Positions 1 through 8,900 of a stretch of 17,460 nt of DNA are shown here, piece after piece. Under the pieces are notes generated by a model. It had not been told where the DNA came from. It searched no databases and saw nothing but the letters and a program-made list of their open reading frames with translations. Numbering within the stretch: the first letter of the stretch is position 1; the number at the start of each line of letters is the position of its first letter. The DNA is taken from contig DPSB01000506.1 in the NCBI GenBank assembly GCA_003537495.1, positions 1-17,460 of the forward strand. Reading direction: 5' to 3'. The translations under genes were made by a program, and so were the position numbers. This DNA is from Cytophagales bacterium. Its GTDB lineage: Bacteria > Bacteroidota > Bacteroidia > Cytophagales > Cyclobacteriaceae.

Positions 1-2869
1 TTTCTATTTCAGCTGTCCAGATGCCGCGACCGTGTGTAGCAATTACAACCTGGTTATCCACGCCCTTCATATCCCACACGGCTACATTCGGAAAATCATC
101 CAGTAACTCCCACGTAGCGCCATTGTCTTGCGATTCTACAATTCCAATTTCGGTTCCCGCCCAGATAATATCCGGATTATCAGGACGAACATACACACAA
201 TACACCGCTACATCCGGGAAACCGGTTGAACTTGAACTGGCCAATCCAAAACCAGAAATGTCTTGCCAGGATTGACCAAGATTTGTAGTACGCAAAATTT
301 TAGGTCTGCCCGCAAAAGAGAAAATGGCATAGGCAGTATTAGGTTGAGTTGGGTGCGAAGCGAGTTTGGTAATGCCGCCCAGAGTACGATCGGTAGAATT
401 ATTTGTGGCGTTAAAAGTCTGACCACCATTTGTACTTACATGAAGATTACGCAACGTGCCGGAATTCACCATGCCACTTCCAGCCCAAACAATGTTGGCA
501 TTTGCTTTCGAAACTTCGACATCCATTAATGAAGTTGAGCCACCCCATTTTTCTGTTATCCCGGTTAATGTCCAGGAGGTACCAAAGTCACTCGATTTAA
601 ACACACCAGCCGATGAAAGTGTGTATAGTACTTCTGGAACATCGTTTGACGTAGCTAGTTTAGAAACAAATGGATGTGTTCCGGATAATCCACCTGTCGC
701 GTTTGTCCAGGTAAGCCCGCCATTTACTGATTTGCGAAAGTTGTTGCCTTGCGAGCCGCCAATCAATTTTAACGGATCAAGTTTATGCCATACTACTTCA
801 AAGCCATCGCCACCAATACTAAACTGGTAGTTTGTAGTTTTAGAAGCTTGTTGACCAGAAGGCGATCGCCAGGTTCCATTGTCTTGCATGCCGCCAAAGT
901 ATTCATCGGCACCAGGTTTTTTATCAGCCCCATAAAACTGACTGGTGTTGTAGGTTAATCCCACCATGGCCCAATCGCCATTGTTTATGCCAGGGGTAGC
1001 CGAAGTATTGGAAATGAATAAGCCACCATCGCTTGCATTCAGAATTTTGTACGTGGAGGCCGACATTACAATCGGAACAAGGTTATGATGATCGGGGTGA
1101 ACATCGGCACCAAATGTGGTAAAGCGATTTTTACCATCAAACGAATTATAAGCATCGGCTACTGTAATAGTGGTTGCATTTTGTTTGGGTAGTGAAGTGT
1201 AATTAATTACCAACTGGGAAGTGCCCACACTACCAGGCCAGGTACTACCTGCTGCCAGTGTAGGCCAGAAGAAATACATCTGTTGAAAAATATGGCCGCC
1301 ATTAACGGCAATGCTTGTTGAAGGTGTTGTGGCGTTGTAATTCACATTGCTGATGTAAATGTATTCGCGACTTTGTTCAGTGGCAGTACCAGTTGTGTTG
1401 TTGAGCAACAAGTTAAATTCACCATTCCGGTCCTGATCGCGGAAAGAAACCATTAATTGCCTGTTGTTGGTGATGTCCCAAACTTCAAAGGGAACATCCA
1501 CATAGTTTTGGTAGCTATAGCTTGCATCCGGAACACCTGAAGTTGAGCCTTCTGGCACCATGAACCGATGCGCCTTCTGGCTACGGCCTGGCCCAAACCG
1601 TACCTCAACAGAAGCATTGGCTGATGCACCAGCTTCTAATGCGCCACCCGCAAAAGCGGCACCAAAATTTACCAGCGAAAGAAATGAAGTATTCTGCATT
1701 TGCAGATTATAACTATTAACTGAAGTTGAGCCGCTGGTAAGCGTTGTGCGAAACACACTCACGCCTCCATAATAAACTACATCGGCATTGAAGGGATCGC
1801 ACATTACGGTGTTGTCATACCAACCTTGTCCGCCCAGAAAGTCGAGACTTTCATTGTTGAACGTTGTATTCACCAGCGACCAATTTGCTCCGGCATCGTT
1901 AGAAACATAAAGATCCGACTCGCTGCCATTTAATGTTCCTTCTGCGGAAGCAAAAATTCGATTTACGTTTACAGGTGAAACCGCAATCTCAATTCGGCCT
2001 GCCGGATTCATGCCGGTGTTAGATAAAGTCCACGTTACACCCGCATCAACAGATTTGTAAACACCCACACCATTGCGCGCAGCATATTGAATGTTAAAAT
2101 TTCCTGGTGTTGCGCGCAAGTCTTCAATATAACTGAAGGCTGCATGTTGTGTCCAACTTGTGCCACCATTGTTCGATTTATAAATACCGGTTGTAGTTGC
2201 AACCACCAACACATTCGCATTGGTTGGACTTACCGCAATGCGATTAATATCAGATAAAGATTCGGTGCCAGTTAAATATTGCCAGGTTTGCCCACGATCG
2301 GTTGATTTAAACATACCATTACCACGAATACCCGGTAAACCACCAAAGCTCTCGCCTGTGCCCATGTAGATAATATTATGATTCGATTCGGCCATAGCCA
2401 ATGTGGTGGTTGCCAAATTTGGAAGATCGGGTGTAAGTAACATCCAGGCTTGCCCGCCATTGGTAGTTTTCCAAACACCACCACCGGCTGAGCCCGCATA
2501 CCACGTATTTTTATTTGCATCATCAGGGTCAACAATTATTCCGCGTGTGCGCCCCGGCACATTTGCTGGCCCACGTTCTTTCCACTCCAATACTCCGTTT
2601 GATTGTGTTTTGGCATTGCTGCGCTTTCGTGCGGCAAATGATTTCGCTTGTGCGAGTTCGCGTAAGATAAAACCAGATTTATATTCCGGAGTAGTTGCAT
2701 CTTCGGGTGTACGAATGGCTTTATGAAATTCTATAAATTGACCAGGGCCATCTTGTTCTTCTTCATGAACTTCATTTGTAACTACTATTTTCTTTGTGGA
2801 GGAAGAATTAACAGCAAGCAAGATGAGGCCGCAATACGCAAGTACAATCAACAGTAAATAACGATTCAT
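1..2869 (-). CDS. Secreted Asp-box (BNR/VPS10-like) beta-propeller protein, C-terminus beyond the window
   Basis: The frame is open from an ATG at 2869 to the left edge, giving 956 residues with no stop, so the gene is partial. Residues 1-20 form a hydrophobic signal peptide or anchor (MNRYLLLIVLAYCGLILLAV). Residues 98-111 (ERGPANVPGRTRGI) are the usual opening of this propeller family. Ten Asp-box motifs (S/T-x-D/N-x-G-x-T/S-W/F) lie near residues 135, 189, 232, 273, 323, 714, 759, 812, 861 and 913. The family landmarks VHPDHH (about 590-595) and THGRGIW (945-951) are present. About 210 residues at roughly 376-588 lack Asp-boxes and look like an inserted beta domain. Known for the family: such proteins are extracellular propellers, often with a C-terminal T9SS sorting domain, which here would lie outside the window. 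The substrate or ligand cannot be read from the sequence. It sits 43 bp downstream of the lipoprotein gene on the same strand, so co-transcription is likely. Confidence 0.9.
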   Translation of the reverse strand, partial: MNRYLLLIVLAYCGLILLAVNSSSTKKIVVTNEVHEEEQDGPGQFIEFHKAIRTPEDATTPEYKSGFILRELAQAKSFAARKRSNAKTQSNGVLEWKERGPANVPGRTRGIIVDPDDANKNTWYAGSAGGGVWKTTNGGQAWMLLTPDLPNLATTTLAMAESNHNIIYMGTGESFGGLPGIRGNGMFKSTDRGQTWQYLTGTESLSDINRIAVSPTNANVLVVATTTGIYKSNNGGTSWTQHAAFSYIEDLRATPGNFNIQYAARNGVGVYKSVDAGVTWTLSNTGMNPAGRIEIAVSPVNVNRIFASAEGTLNGSESDLYVSNDAGANWSLVNTTFNNESLDFLGGQGWYDNTVMCDPFNADVVYYGGVSVFRTTLTSGSTSVNSYNLQMQNTSFLSLVNFGAAFAGGALEAGASANASVEVRFGPGRSQKAHRFMVPEGSTSGVPDASYSYQNYVDVPFEVWDITNNRQLMVSFRDQDRNGEFNLLLNNTTGTATEQSREYIYISNVNYNATTPSTSIAVNGGHIFQQMYFFWPTLAAGSTWPGSVGTSQLVINYTSLPKQNATTITVADAYNSFDGKNRFTTFGADVHPDHHNLVPIVMSASTYKILNASDGGLFISNTSATPGINNGDWAMVGLTYNTSQFYGADKKPGADEYFGGMQDNGTWRSPSGQQASKTTNYQFSIGGDGFEVVWHKLDPLKLIGGSQGNNFRKSVNGGLTWTNATGGLSGTHPFVSKLATSNDVPEVLYTLSSAGVFKSSDFGTSWTLTGITEKWGGSTSLMDVEVSKANANIVWAGSGMVNSGTLRNLHVSTNGGQTFNATNNSTDRTLGGITKLASHPTQPNTAYAIFSFAGRPKILRTTNLGQSWQDISGFGLASSSSTGFPDVAVYCVYVRPDNPDIIWAGTEIGIVESQDNGATWELLDDFPNVAVWDMKGVDNQVVIATHGRGIWTAEIE

Positions 2870-2912
2870 TTACAACGGGAATTTAAGTTTCAAGATAGGT
2901 TAAATCTGCCGA

Positions 2913-3281
2913 TTAATGCGACTGCGGATTAGCAGGAATAGTCCATGTTTTTATGCTATTCACCTCGTTTTGTTTAACAATACCGGGCATGTCTTCGTAC
3001 TCTATTGTTTTATCATCGCGCCACTTTACATAACCCGGCCTAAAGCTTTTTTCGAATACCGCTTTACCGGTACTCTTTTCAATAACCAAAAACTTAATGG
3101 GTTGATTTGGGTAAGCTGCTGCTGGTTGCACAAATAAGAGATGCGATTCGCTTTGGTTGGAATATTGCTCAAGGCCTTTACCTAATACAACTTCTGCCAG
3201 CCGTAATGGATCGGTTGTAGTTTGTGGTTGTGTGGGTTTGCAACCAATCAATATCAAGATCAGAAGAAGCGAACGGCTCAC
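2913..3281 (-). CDS. Small lipoprotein of unknown function
   Basis: This 122-residue protein begins with a type II signal peptide: positively charged Arg3, a hydrophobic run, and a lipobox L11-I12-G13-C14, so Cys14 should be lipidated and the mature protein membrane-anchored. The start is GTG at 3281. It is favoured because the signal peptide begins immediately after it and because GTGA overlaps the stop of the upstream gene by 4 nt, which suggests translational coupling. The mature part is about 108 residues, with no membrane segment. A motif such as FLVIEKSTGKAVFEKSF (about 64-80) suggests a small beta-rich domain. I do not recognise the family and assign no function. It lies between the GATase-like protein and the Asp-box propeller gene and may act with one of them in the envelope; that is inference. 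Confidence 0.8.
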   Translation of the reverse strand: MSRSLLLILILIGCKPTQPQTTTDPLRLAEVVLGKGLEQYSNQSESHLLFVQPAAAYPNQPIKFLVIEKSTGKAVFEKSFRPGYVKWRDDKTIEYEDMPGIVKQNEVNSIKTWTIPANPQSH

Positions 3282-4549
3282 GTTTTTTGTTTTTTCTTTT
3301 TGGCAGCTGGAAATAATATGTTGTTAAGAATTAACCGATACCCGGCCGAGTTAGGGTGCAGATTCAGATCAGTTGGTTCTTCGCCTACGGTATGTTGGTA
3401 ATCTTCCGGGTCGTGCCCGCCATAAAATGTCCAGAATCCTTTTCCAAAAACGCCATGCAGATATTTGGTTTCTTTTATCTCGGTGTTTTCACCCATTACC
3501 ACTACATCCGATTTAACCAATCGTTTTTTAAAGCCTGTTGTTTGCCCATAAAAACCTTTAATTACGCGCGTGTGATTTTGCGTGAGCATAGTGGGGATTG
3601 GATCCCACTTGGCCGAGAATTGAAAGATGGTAAAGTAATCGTTGTCTTGCCGCAAACCTCTGTCGGGAAAGTTATTGTCGATGTCAGAAAATTCGTATTG
3701 ATACGGATCGCGCACCAATCTGAAATCCTGAAAAGCAAATGTGTTTTCGAAGTTGAGTTTTTCCTGTGCCTGTGGATCGGCCGCATCGCCATCGTACATA
3801 CGCTCGCAAATGTCCACACCTTCGGCAGCCAAAGCAATATCATAGGTATCGGTAGCCGAACACATGGCAAATAAAAATCCACCACCCGATACAAACTCTT
3901 TAATTCGTTTTGTTACCGCCAGTTTAAGTTGCGATACTTTATGAAACCCAAATCGCGAAGCTGTTTCTTCGGCATCTTTTTGTTGTTCGATATACCACGG
4001 GTAATTGGCATAGTTGCTGTAAAACTTTCCGTACTGGCCAGTAAAATCTTCGTGGTGTAAATGCAGCCAATCGTACTTGGGCAGTAAGTCGTTCAATACT
4101 TCGTCATCAAAGATTACATCGTATGGAATTTCGGCATAAGAAAGAACCAGCGTAACGGCATCGTCCCATGGTTGCTTGGTTTTGGGCGAGTACACTGCAA
4201 TACGGGGGTACTTTTCCAGCTTCATGATGTCGTAATTAAGGGCCGGGCTGGCAATCTCAGTTACAATAGCATTAACTTTTGCGTCTGAAATAATTTCGAA
4301 GCTAACCCCGCGCACTACTAATTCGTTCTGGATTTTAGGGTGGTATTTACACATAAAACTACCCCCGCGGTAATTGAGTAGCCATTCTACCTCCAATTCG
4401 TTCTTCAGAATCCAATAGGCTATTCCATAGGCTTTCAGATGGTTAGTCTGCTTTTCATCCATCGGTATAAAGATGGAATTGGCCGCTGCCCGCCACGAAA
4501 ACGCAACCAGTAAGAACAAAAACACGATTCTCCCCGTTAAACCACTCAT
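3278..4549 (-). CDS. Secreted or periplasmic GATase/ThuA-like protein (family often labelled 'asparagine synthetase B')
   Basis: This 423-residue protein has a signal peptide (hydrophobic residues 7-19, likely cleavage after AAA at 21-23). It resembles a family common in Bacteroidota that databases often name asparagine synthetase B. I see no support for that activity: the mature protein has no Cys2 glutaminase nucleophile, there is no ATP-pyrophosphatase SGGxDS loop, and the protein is exported. Conserved-looking segments are WLLNYRGGSFM (56-66), WLHLHHEDFTGQYGKF (161-176), GGGFLFAMCSATDTYD (222-237), FYGGHDPEDYQH (375-386) and YRLILNNILFPA (404-415). The Gly-rich strand before Cys230 and the late FYxxGHD plus LxNILF pattern recall class I glutamine-amidotransferase-like or ThuA-like folds; this is inference. 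It ends in a basic tail (KKKKQK). It is the first gene of the three-gene minus-strand set and overlaps the lipoprotein start by 4 nt. Confidence 0.85.
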   Translation of the reverse strand: MSGLTGRIVFLFLLVAFSWRAAANSIFIPMDEKQTNHLKAYGIAYWILKNELEVEWLLNYRGGSFMCKYHPKIQNELVVRGVSFEIISDAKVNAIVTEIASPALNYDIMKLEKYPRIAVYSPKTKQPWDDAVTLVLSYAEIPYDVIFDDEVLNDLLPKYDWLHLHHEDFTGQYGKFYSNYANYPWYIEQQKDAEETASRFGFHKVSQLKLAVTKRIKEFVSGGGFLFAMCSATDTYDIALAAEGVDICERMYDGDAADPQAQEKLNFENTFAFQDFRLVRDPYQYEFSDIDNNFPDRGLRQDNDYFTIFQFSAKWDPIPTMLTQNHTRVIKGFYGQTTGFKKRLVKSDVVVMGENTEIKETKYLHGVFGKGFWTFYGGHDPEDYQHTVGEEPTDLNLHPNSAGYRLILNNILFPAAKKKKQKT

Positions 4550-4614
4550 TTCTCGCTCAGTTTTGTAACAATAATCACTTTATTGAGGTCTTACTATTTT
4601 ATCGATTAAAGATA

Positions 4615-4622
4615 TAATTTTG
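4615..4622 (+). promoter_or_regulatory. Candidate Bacteroidota -7 promoter element upstream of the permease gene
   Basis: TAATTTTG is a perfect match to the Bacteroidota -7 consensus TAnnTTTG and lies 56 bp before the permease ATG. A TTG at 4583-4585 is about 29 bp upstream, further than the usual -33 spacing, so only the -7 half is supported. No comparable perfect element was found for the divergent minus-strand operon in the same 129-bp spacer (4550-4678). Confidence 0.4.
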
Positions 4623-4678
4623 AAAACGAAATACCCTAAAAGCAGTTTCTGTCTCACACTTAAAAATACGTATACCAC

Positions 4679-5914
4679 ATGAATTTAGTTGAAAACATGA
4701 AAGAAGGCCTTCGTTCGGTAAAGGCCAACATGTTGCGGTCAGTGCTCACAGCCCTTATTGTGGCGATTGGTATTACTTCATTGGTGGGTATTTTAACGGC
4801 CATAGATGGGATTGAGTATTCTGTTAACGAAAGTCTTTCATCATTAGGTGTAAACACTTTCGATATGTATTCGAAATGGAACCGCGGGACTAACCAGGAT
4901 GGTGTGCGTGAAAAAACGTATGAACGCCTTAACTTACACGAGGCCCAGAAATTTATTTCAGAATATCCAGTACAGGCTTCCATATGCTTGCAAGCACGCC
5001 TTACCAACCTTGCCGAAGTAAAGCATGGTTCGGTAAAGACAAACCCGAATGTGGACATACGTGGAGTTAACGATGAATATGTTGCTATTAAAGGACTTAA
5101 CATTCAGGAGGGCCGGAACTTTTCAAAGTTTTAAATTCAGAATGGTAGTAAAGTGGCTATTCTGGGTTATAAACTTGCCAAGGCATTGTATGGCGATAAC
5201 CCACGGCCTTTAAATACCGAAATTTCATTTAAGGGCACGCAGTTTAAAGTAATTGGATTGTTGAAAGAGAAGGGCGACTTCTCTGATAATAATTACGATA
5301 ACATGGTAATCATTCCGATTCTGGTTGCCAACCAGATGGCTGCGGGCCAGCCTTTGTATTATCGTATTACGGTTGGCATCACGGATATGAATCAGGTTGA
5401 TTATGCTATGGGAGAAGCTACCGGTTTAATGCGCAAGATCAGACACGATCGGATAGGAGACCCTAATTCATTTGAGATTGAAAAGAGTGAATCGCTTGCT
5501 GAAGAAATGGAAAGTATAACCAGTGGTTTGCGCTGGGGCGGATTTGGTGTAGGCTTTATTACTTTATTGGGTGCTTCCATTGCGCTTATGAATATCATGC
5601 TGGTATCCGTTACAGAACGCACCCGCGAAGTAGGAGTACGGAAGGCACTTGGCGCAACACCACTTCGCATTCGCCAGCAGTTTGTTATCGAAGCAATAGT
5701 GGTGTGTTTGTTAGGTGGTATTGGTGGAGTGTTGCTTGGAATATTAATCGGAAATGTAATCTCCGGTTTTATGGGTATTACCAAGTTTGTATTGCCGTGG
5801 TTCTGGATGTTGATCGGTATGATTATTTGCGTGGTGGTGGGATTGCTATCCGGTTATTACCCGGCACATAAAACATCAAAGCTAGATCCGATAGATTCAT
5901 TGAGGTTCGAGTAA
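4679..5914 (+). pseudogene. MacB/FtsX-family ABC transporter permease interrupted by an in-frame TAA
   Basis: The reading frame at 4679-5914 encodes a complete MacB-type permease of 411 codons if the TAA at codon 152 (5132-5134) is ignored. Upstream and downstream parts are in the same frame, so this is a substitution-type nonsense change, not a frameshift. TM1 is at about residues 21-42. A periplasmic MacB_PCD-like domain follows (about 43-285). The C-terminal FtsX core has TM segments at about 289-311, 338-362 and 371-393, with the family signatures ERTREVGVRKALGAT (about 313-327) and YPAHKTSKLDPIDSLR (about 394-409). Family role: inner-membrane permease coupling a MacB-like ATPase to export or lipoprotein/peptide efflux. 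No ATPase or adaptor gene lies in the window. A GTG at 5153 could start the downstream fragment, but that fragment would lack TM1 and part of the periplasmic domain, so it is not a natural start. A sequencing error, strain-specific inactivation or readthrough are all possible. Confidence 0.85.
5132..5134 (+). other. Premature stop codon (TAA) inside the permease
   Basis: The local reading is GRNFSKF-stop-IQNGSKVAILGYK. Flanking codons are intact and in frame, with no gap in the family pattern. A single G-to-T change from GAA (Glu) would produce this TAA, which fits the usual run of acidic or polar residues at this spot. Confidence 0.85.
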
Positions 5915-5926
5915 CAAGAGTTGTTA
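5912..5926. terminator. Short palindrome between convergent genes, possible weak terminator
   Basis: TAACAA-GAG-TTGTTA is a perfect 6-bp inverted repeat with a 3-nt loop, made of the permease stop codon, the 9-bp gap and the stop codon of the giant gene. As plus-strand RNA the stem can extend by one G-U and one A-U pair and is followed by a U-rich stretch ending in six U (5940-5945). The stem is AT-rich, so any terminator is weak. On the minus strand no U-tract follows. Confidence 0.3.
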
Positions 5927-8900
5927 TTGTTTGATTATCTTTTTTGTAATCACCTGATTGCCGGTTGTGAATTTTAGGGTATAGAACCCGGCTGGAAGTT
6001 CACTCATGTTTAACGTGCCCGTCCGCAGAAACTCAGCAGAACCACATACTTGTCCTACCATGTTATGCAGAAGGATAGTGGTGGATTGATTTGCTCCAGG
6101 GAACTCGAAAATCAACTCATCTTTAACAGGGTTAGGATATACCTGAATTGCACTTAGGTTAGATTCAATACCCGTTATCAGTAATTCTGTTTTTCCAAAA
6201 TAGGAACAACCGTTGGCAGAAATACGTACTTCGTAAACCCCAGACTCTGTGGCTTCAAAGCTTGCACCGGTTGCACCGGCTATTGCTTCACCATTATAAT
6301 ACCATTGAATTCCATCTGTAAAACGAACAGAGAGTGTGTTATGCTCAATATGAATGGGAGTGGACCTTGGTGCTTCGGTAATAATTACAACAAATCGACC
6401 TGCACCAAATGAAGTTGGATTATCAGTTACATGGAAAGCATAATTGATTTCATTTTCAACGTGTAGAGTATGATTGAGGAAATTATCTTGTAACTGAACT
6501 TGGGTGCCATCTGGAAAAGAAGGAAGTTCGGTAAACGCGAGATTATAATTACCGGGAGTTACATTTTCGATGACTAGATTTATTACTGCGCGGCAATCCA
6601 GAGGTGCATGTGAATTGATAGCCAGTTTAGTGCCATCAAGAATTTGAGTGGATAAGTTAAATATCCCGTTGGCAAGTTTTTTTGCGTCTGCGTGCGAATC
6701 AAAGTCAGGTGTAGCATCCTCACGGAAATGAATAACAGTTTCGTCACGGGTATTTCCCTGCATCAGGGCAATTCTAATAATGTTATCCGGTACTCCCTCC
6801 CTGAAGAAAGTAGTTTGAGTGCCGGGAGTTTTTACATTCTCATCGGCTTGAAGTACCGGAGTGCCAGAACCATTAGCCTTTACCCAAAAGGCTTGACCCG
6901 AAGCGATGTAACGCGATCCTCCATTAGTGCCGGTTGTACCGTTCCAGGTAGCATATTGCAAGGCCGTTGAAGTGCCATTATCCGAGATATAAATGGAGCC
7001 ATCCAGATTGGTTTTTGTCCAGCCGCCTGATGCATTCCAGTCTATGGTAGAAGGAAAAGGATTGCCCACCAGATTCCAGCCATCATCAAGGATAGAGCCC
7101 GAAGAAGTATACGTGACGGGCAACGTGACTGGAGCTATGTTGCCAGTATTGATCTCGCCTCTTAAGTCCCACAAAGTAGAAGGTAAAATATTACCACGTG
7201 TATAAAGTGTATACCCTAATCCGGGTATGAAGGTTTCTGTATTTGCTACTGTTGGAAATGCAACGTATCCATCATTATAGTCAGCGGTACCACTTCCATT
7301 TATATCAGTGGTCACCGTTTCATCATAATAGAATAATGATGTGTTGGAATGGCATCCAACGCAAGTACTTGTACCAGTAAATAACCCTGTAATCGGAATT
7401 TCATTTTGTAAATCGGCTACAGTGCCTTGTTGTACAGGGGAAGCTATGTAACGGTAGATTCGCATATTGTTTCCACCCTGTCGGGTCATAAATCGTTGCA
7501 CGGTTACATTACCGGTAACCCGTGCCCCGGCCGGAAGCACACCTATGGCTGCATCGTTGGTTGGTTCATCGCCTCCTGAAGTCAGTGTAAAGATTGCCGT
7601 ATTATTACTTCCATCGGCATCAAATATTACATTATTCGCTAAGGTAAGTACGCCTAAAAGGTTTTGGTTGGATTGTACCAGCACGCCTGGATTGGCAGCA
7701 TTCGTAACATGAATGCTGTAGAAATTGGTAACAGATGTACCACTGAGCTGCTGCGTAGCATTTCCATTAAACGTAACGGTACCAGTATTGGCGATGAAGT
7801 TTCCGTGATTAATCCAGTTGCCTCTTACAAACAAACCCGATCCATTGTTTGATACAGTTCCGGATGTAAGCACAAAATCATCAGATAGGGTAAGGGAGTT
7901 TCCAGATGTGATGGTAAGGTTTGCTGATGGATTATTAATGGTTATTCTATTGGCAACTGCGGGTACATTTACAATAATGGCTTGAGTTCCTGTTAACACC
8001 ACATTGTTCTGTGCTGTTGGTACACCATCGGTATCCCAGTTTTCGGCATCACCCCAATTATTGGTGCCAGCGCCACCATCCCATATTTTAATATTATTGA
8101 TAAGTGTTACATCGGTTGTGGTGGTGTATAGCAAACAACCACCTGCTGCTGCTATGGTATAGGTAACGGTATAGGTTCCAGCCACACTGGTTGATAGGTT
8201 AATTTCTCCAGTATTTGAATTAATAACAAGACCGGTGGTGGAGGAATAAACTCCGGTAGAAGGTGTGGTAGTGGATTCAACTAATGTTACCGTGGCCACT
8301 CCGGTTCCAATACTATAAGGTGAGTTTTCATATGCTATAGTAGCATCTGGGTTTTCGGTAATGGTTACAGTGGTTGTGGCGGTTTGCTCAGTACATCCAT
8401 CAAATGCAGGCATGGTATACGTTACCAGATAGCTACCACCGATGCTGGTAGCAGGTATTATAGTTCCTGTAGCAGCATCAATGATTAATCCGGCTGTGGA
8501 AGAAAAAATTCCGCCCGTTGTTCCGGAAAAAATGACTACCGCAGGACCTGCTGTAGTACAGAAAGGTGTATTGGCATAACTAATGGTGGCCGATGGTGCC
8601 GCGGTGATGGCAACCGTAGCAGTGTTTGAGTAGGCAGCACAACCACCAAAGGCATCTACATTATAGGTAACGGTATAAGTTCCGGGTGTACTGGCAGCCA
8701 GGTTAATTTCACCTGTGGGTGGATCGATTATCAATCCTGCGGTAGAGGTAAGTAAGCCCGGTAACCCCACCGCACTTCCGGTAGGGAAGGCAACACCTTC
8801 ATTCGAACAATACGGATTACCTTCATAAGTTCCGGTTGCAAACGGCTGAAGTGTTATGGTGATGGAAGTGCTGGTAGAAAACGCAGCACAGCCTGAACCT

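Noticed and set aside
3356..3874. A 172-codon plus-strand frame.
   Set aside because: It is antisense to the well-supported GATase-like gene and has no coding signature of its own.
5153..5914. The downstream part of the permease as an independent gene starting at GTG 5153.
   Set aside because: The protein would start in the middle of a conserved stretch (NGSKVAILGY) without TM1. The two parts join in the same frame across one stop codon.
7349..7363. A CVGCH motif (residues about 3237-3241 of the giant protein) that matches the c-type haem-binding pattern CxxCH.
   Set aside because: It is isolated in a Thr/Asn/Gly-rich extracellular region, with no cytochrome-like surroundings and no distal Met or His pattern; chance or a local disulfide is more likely.
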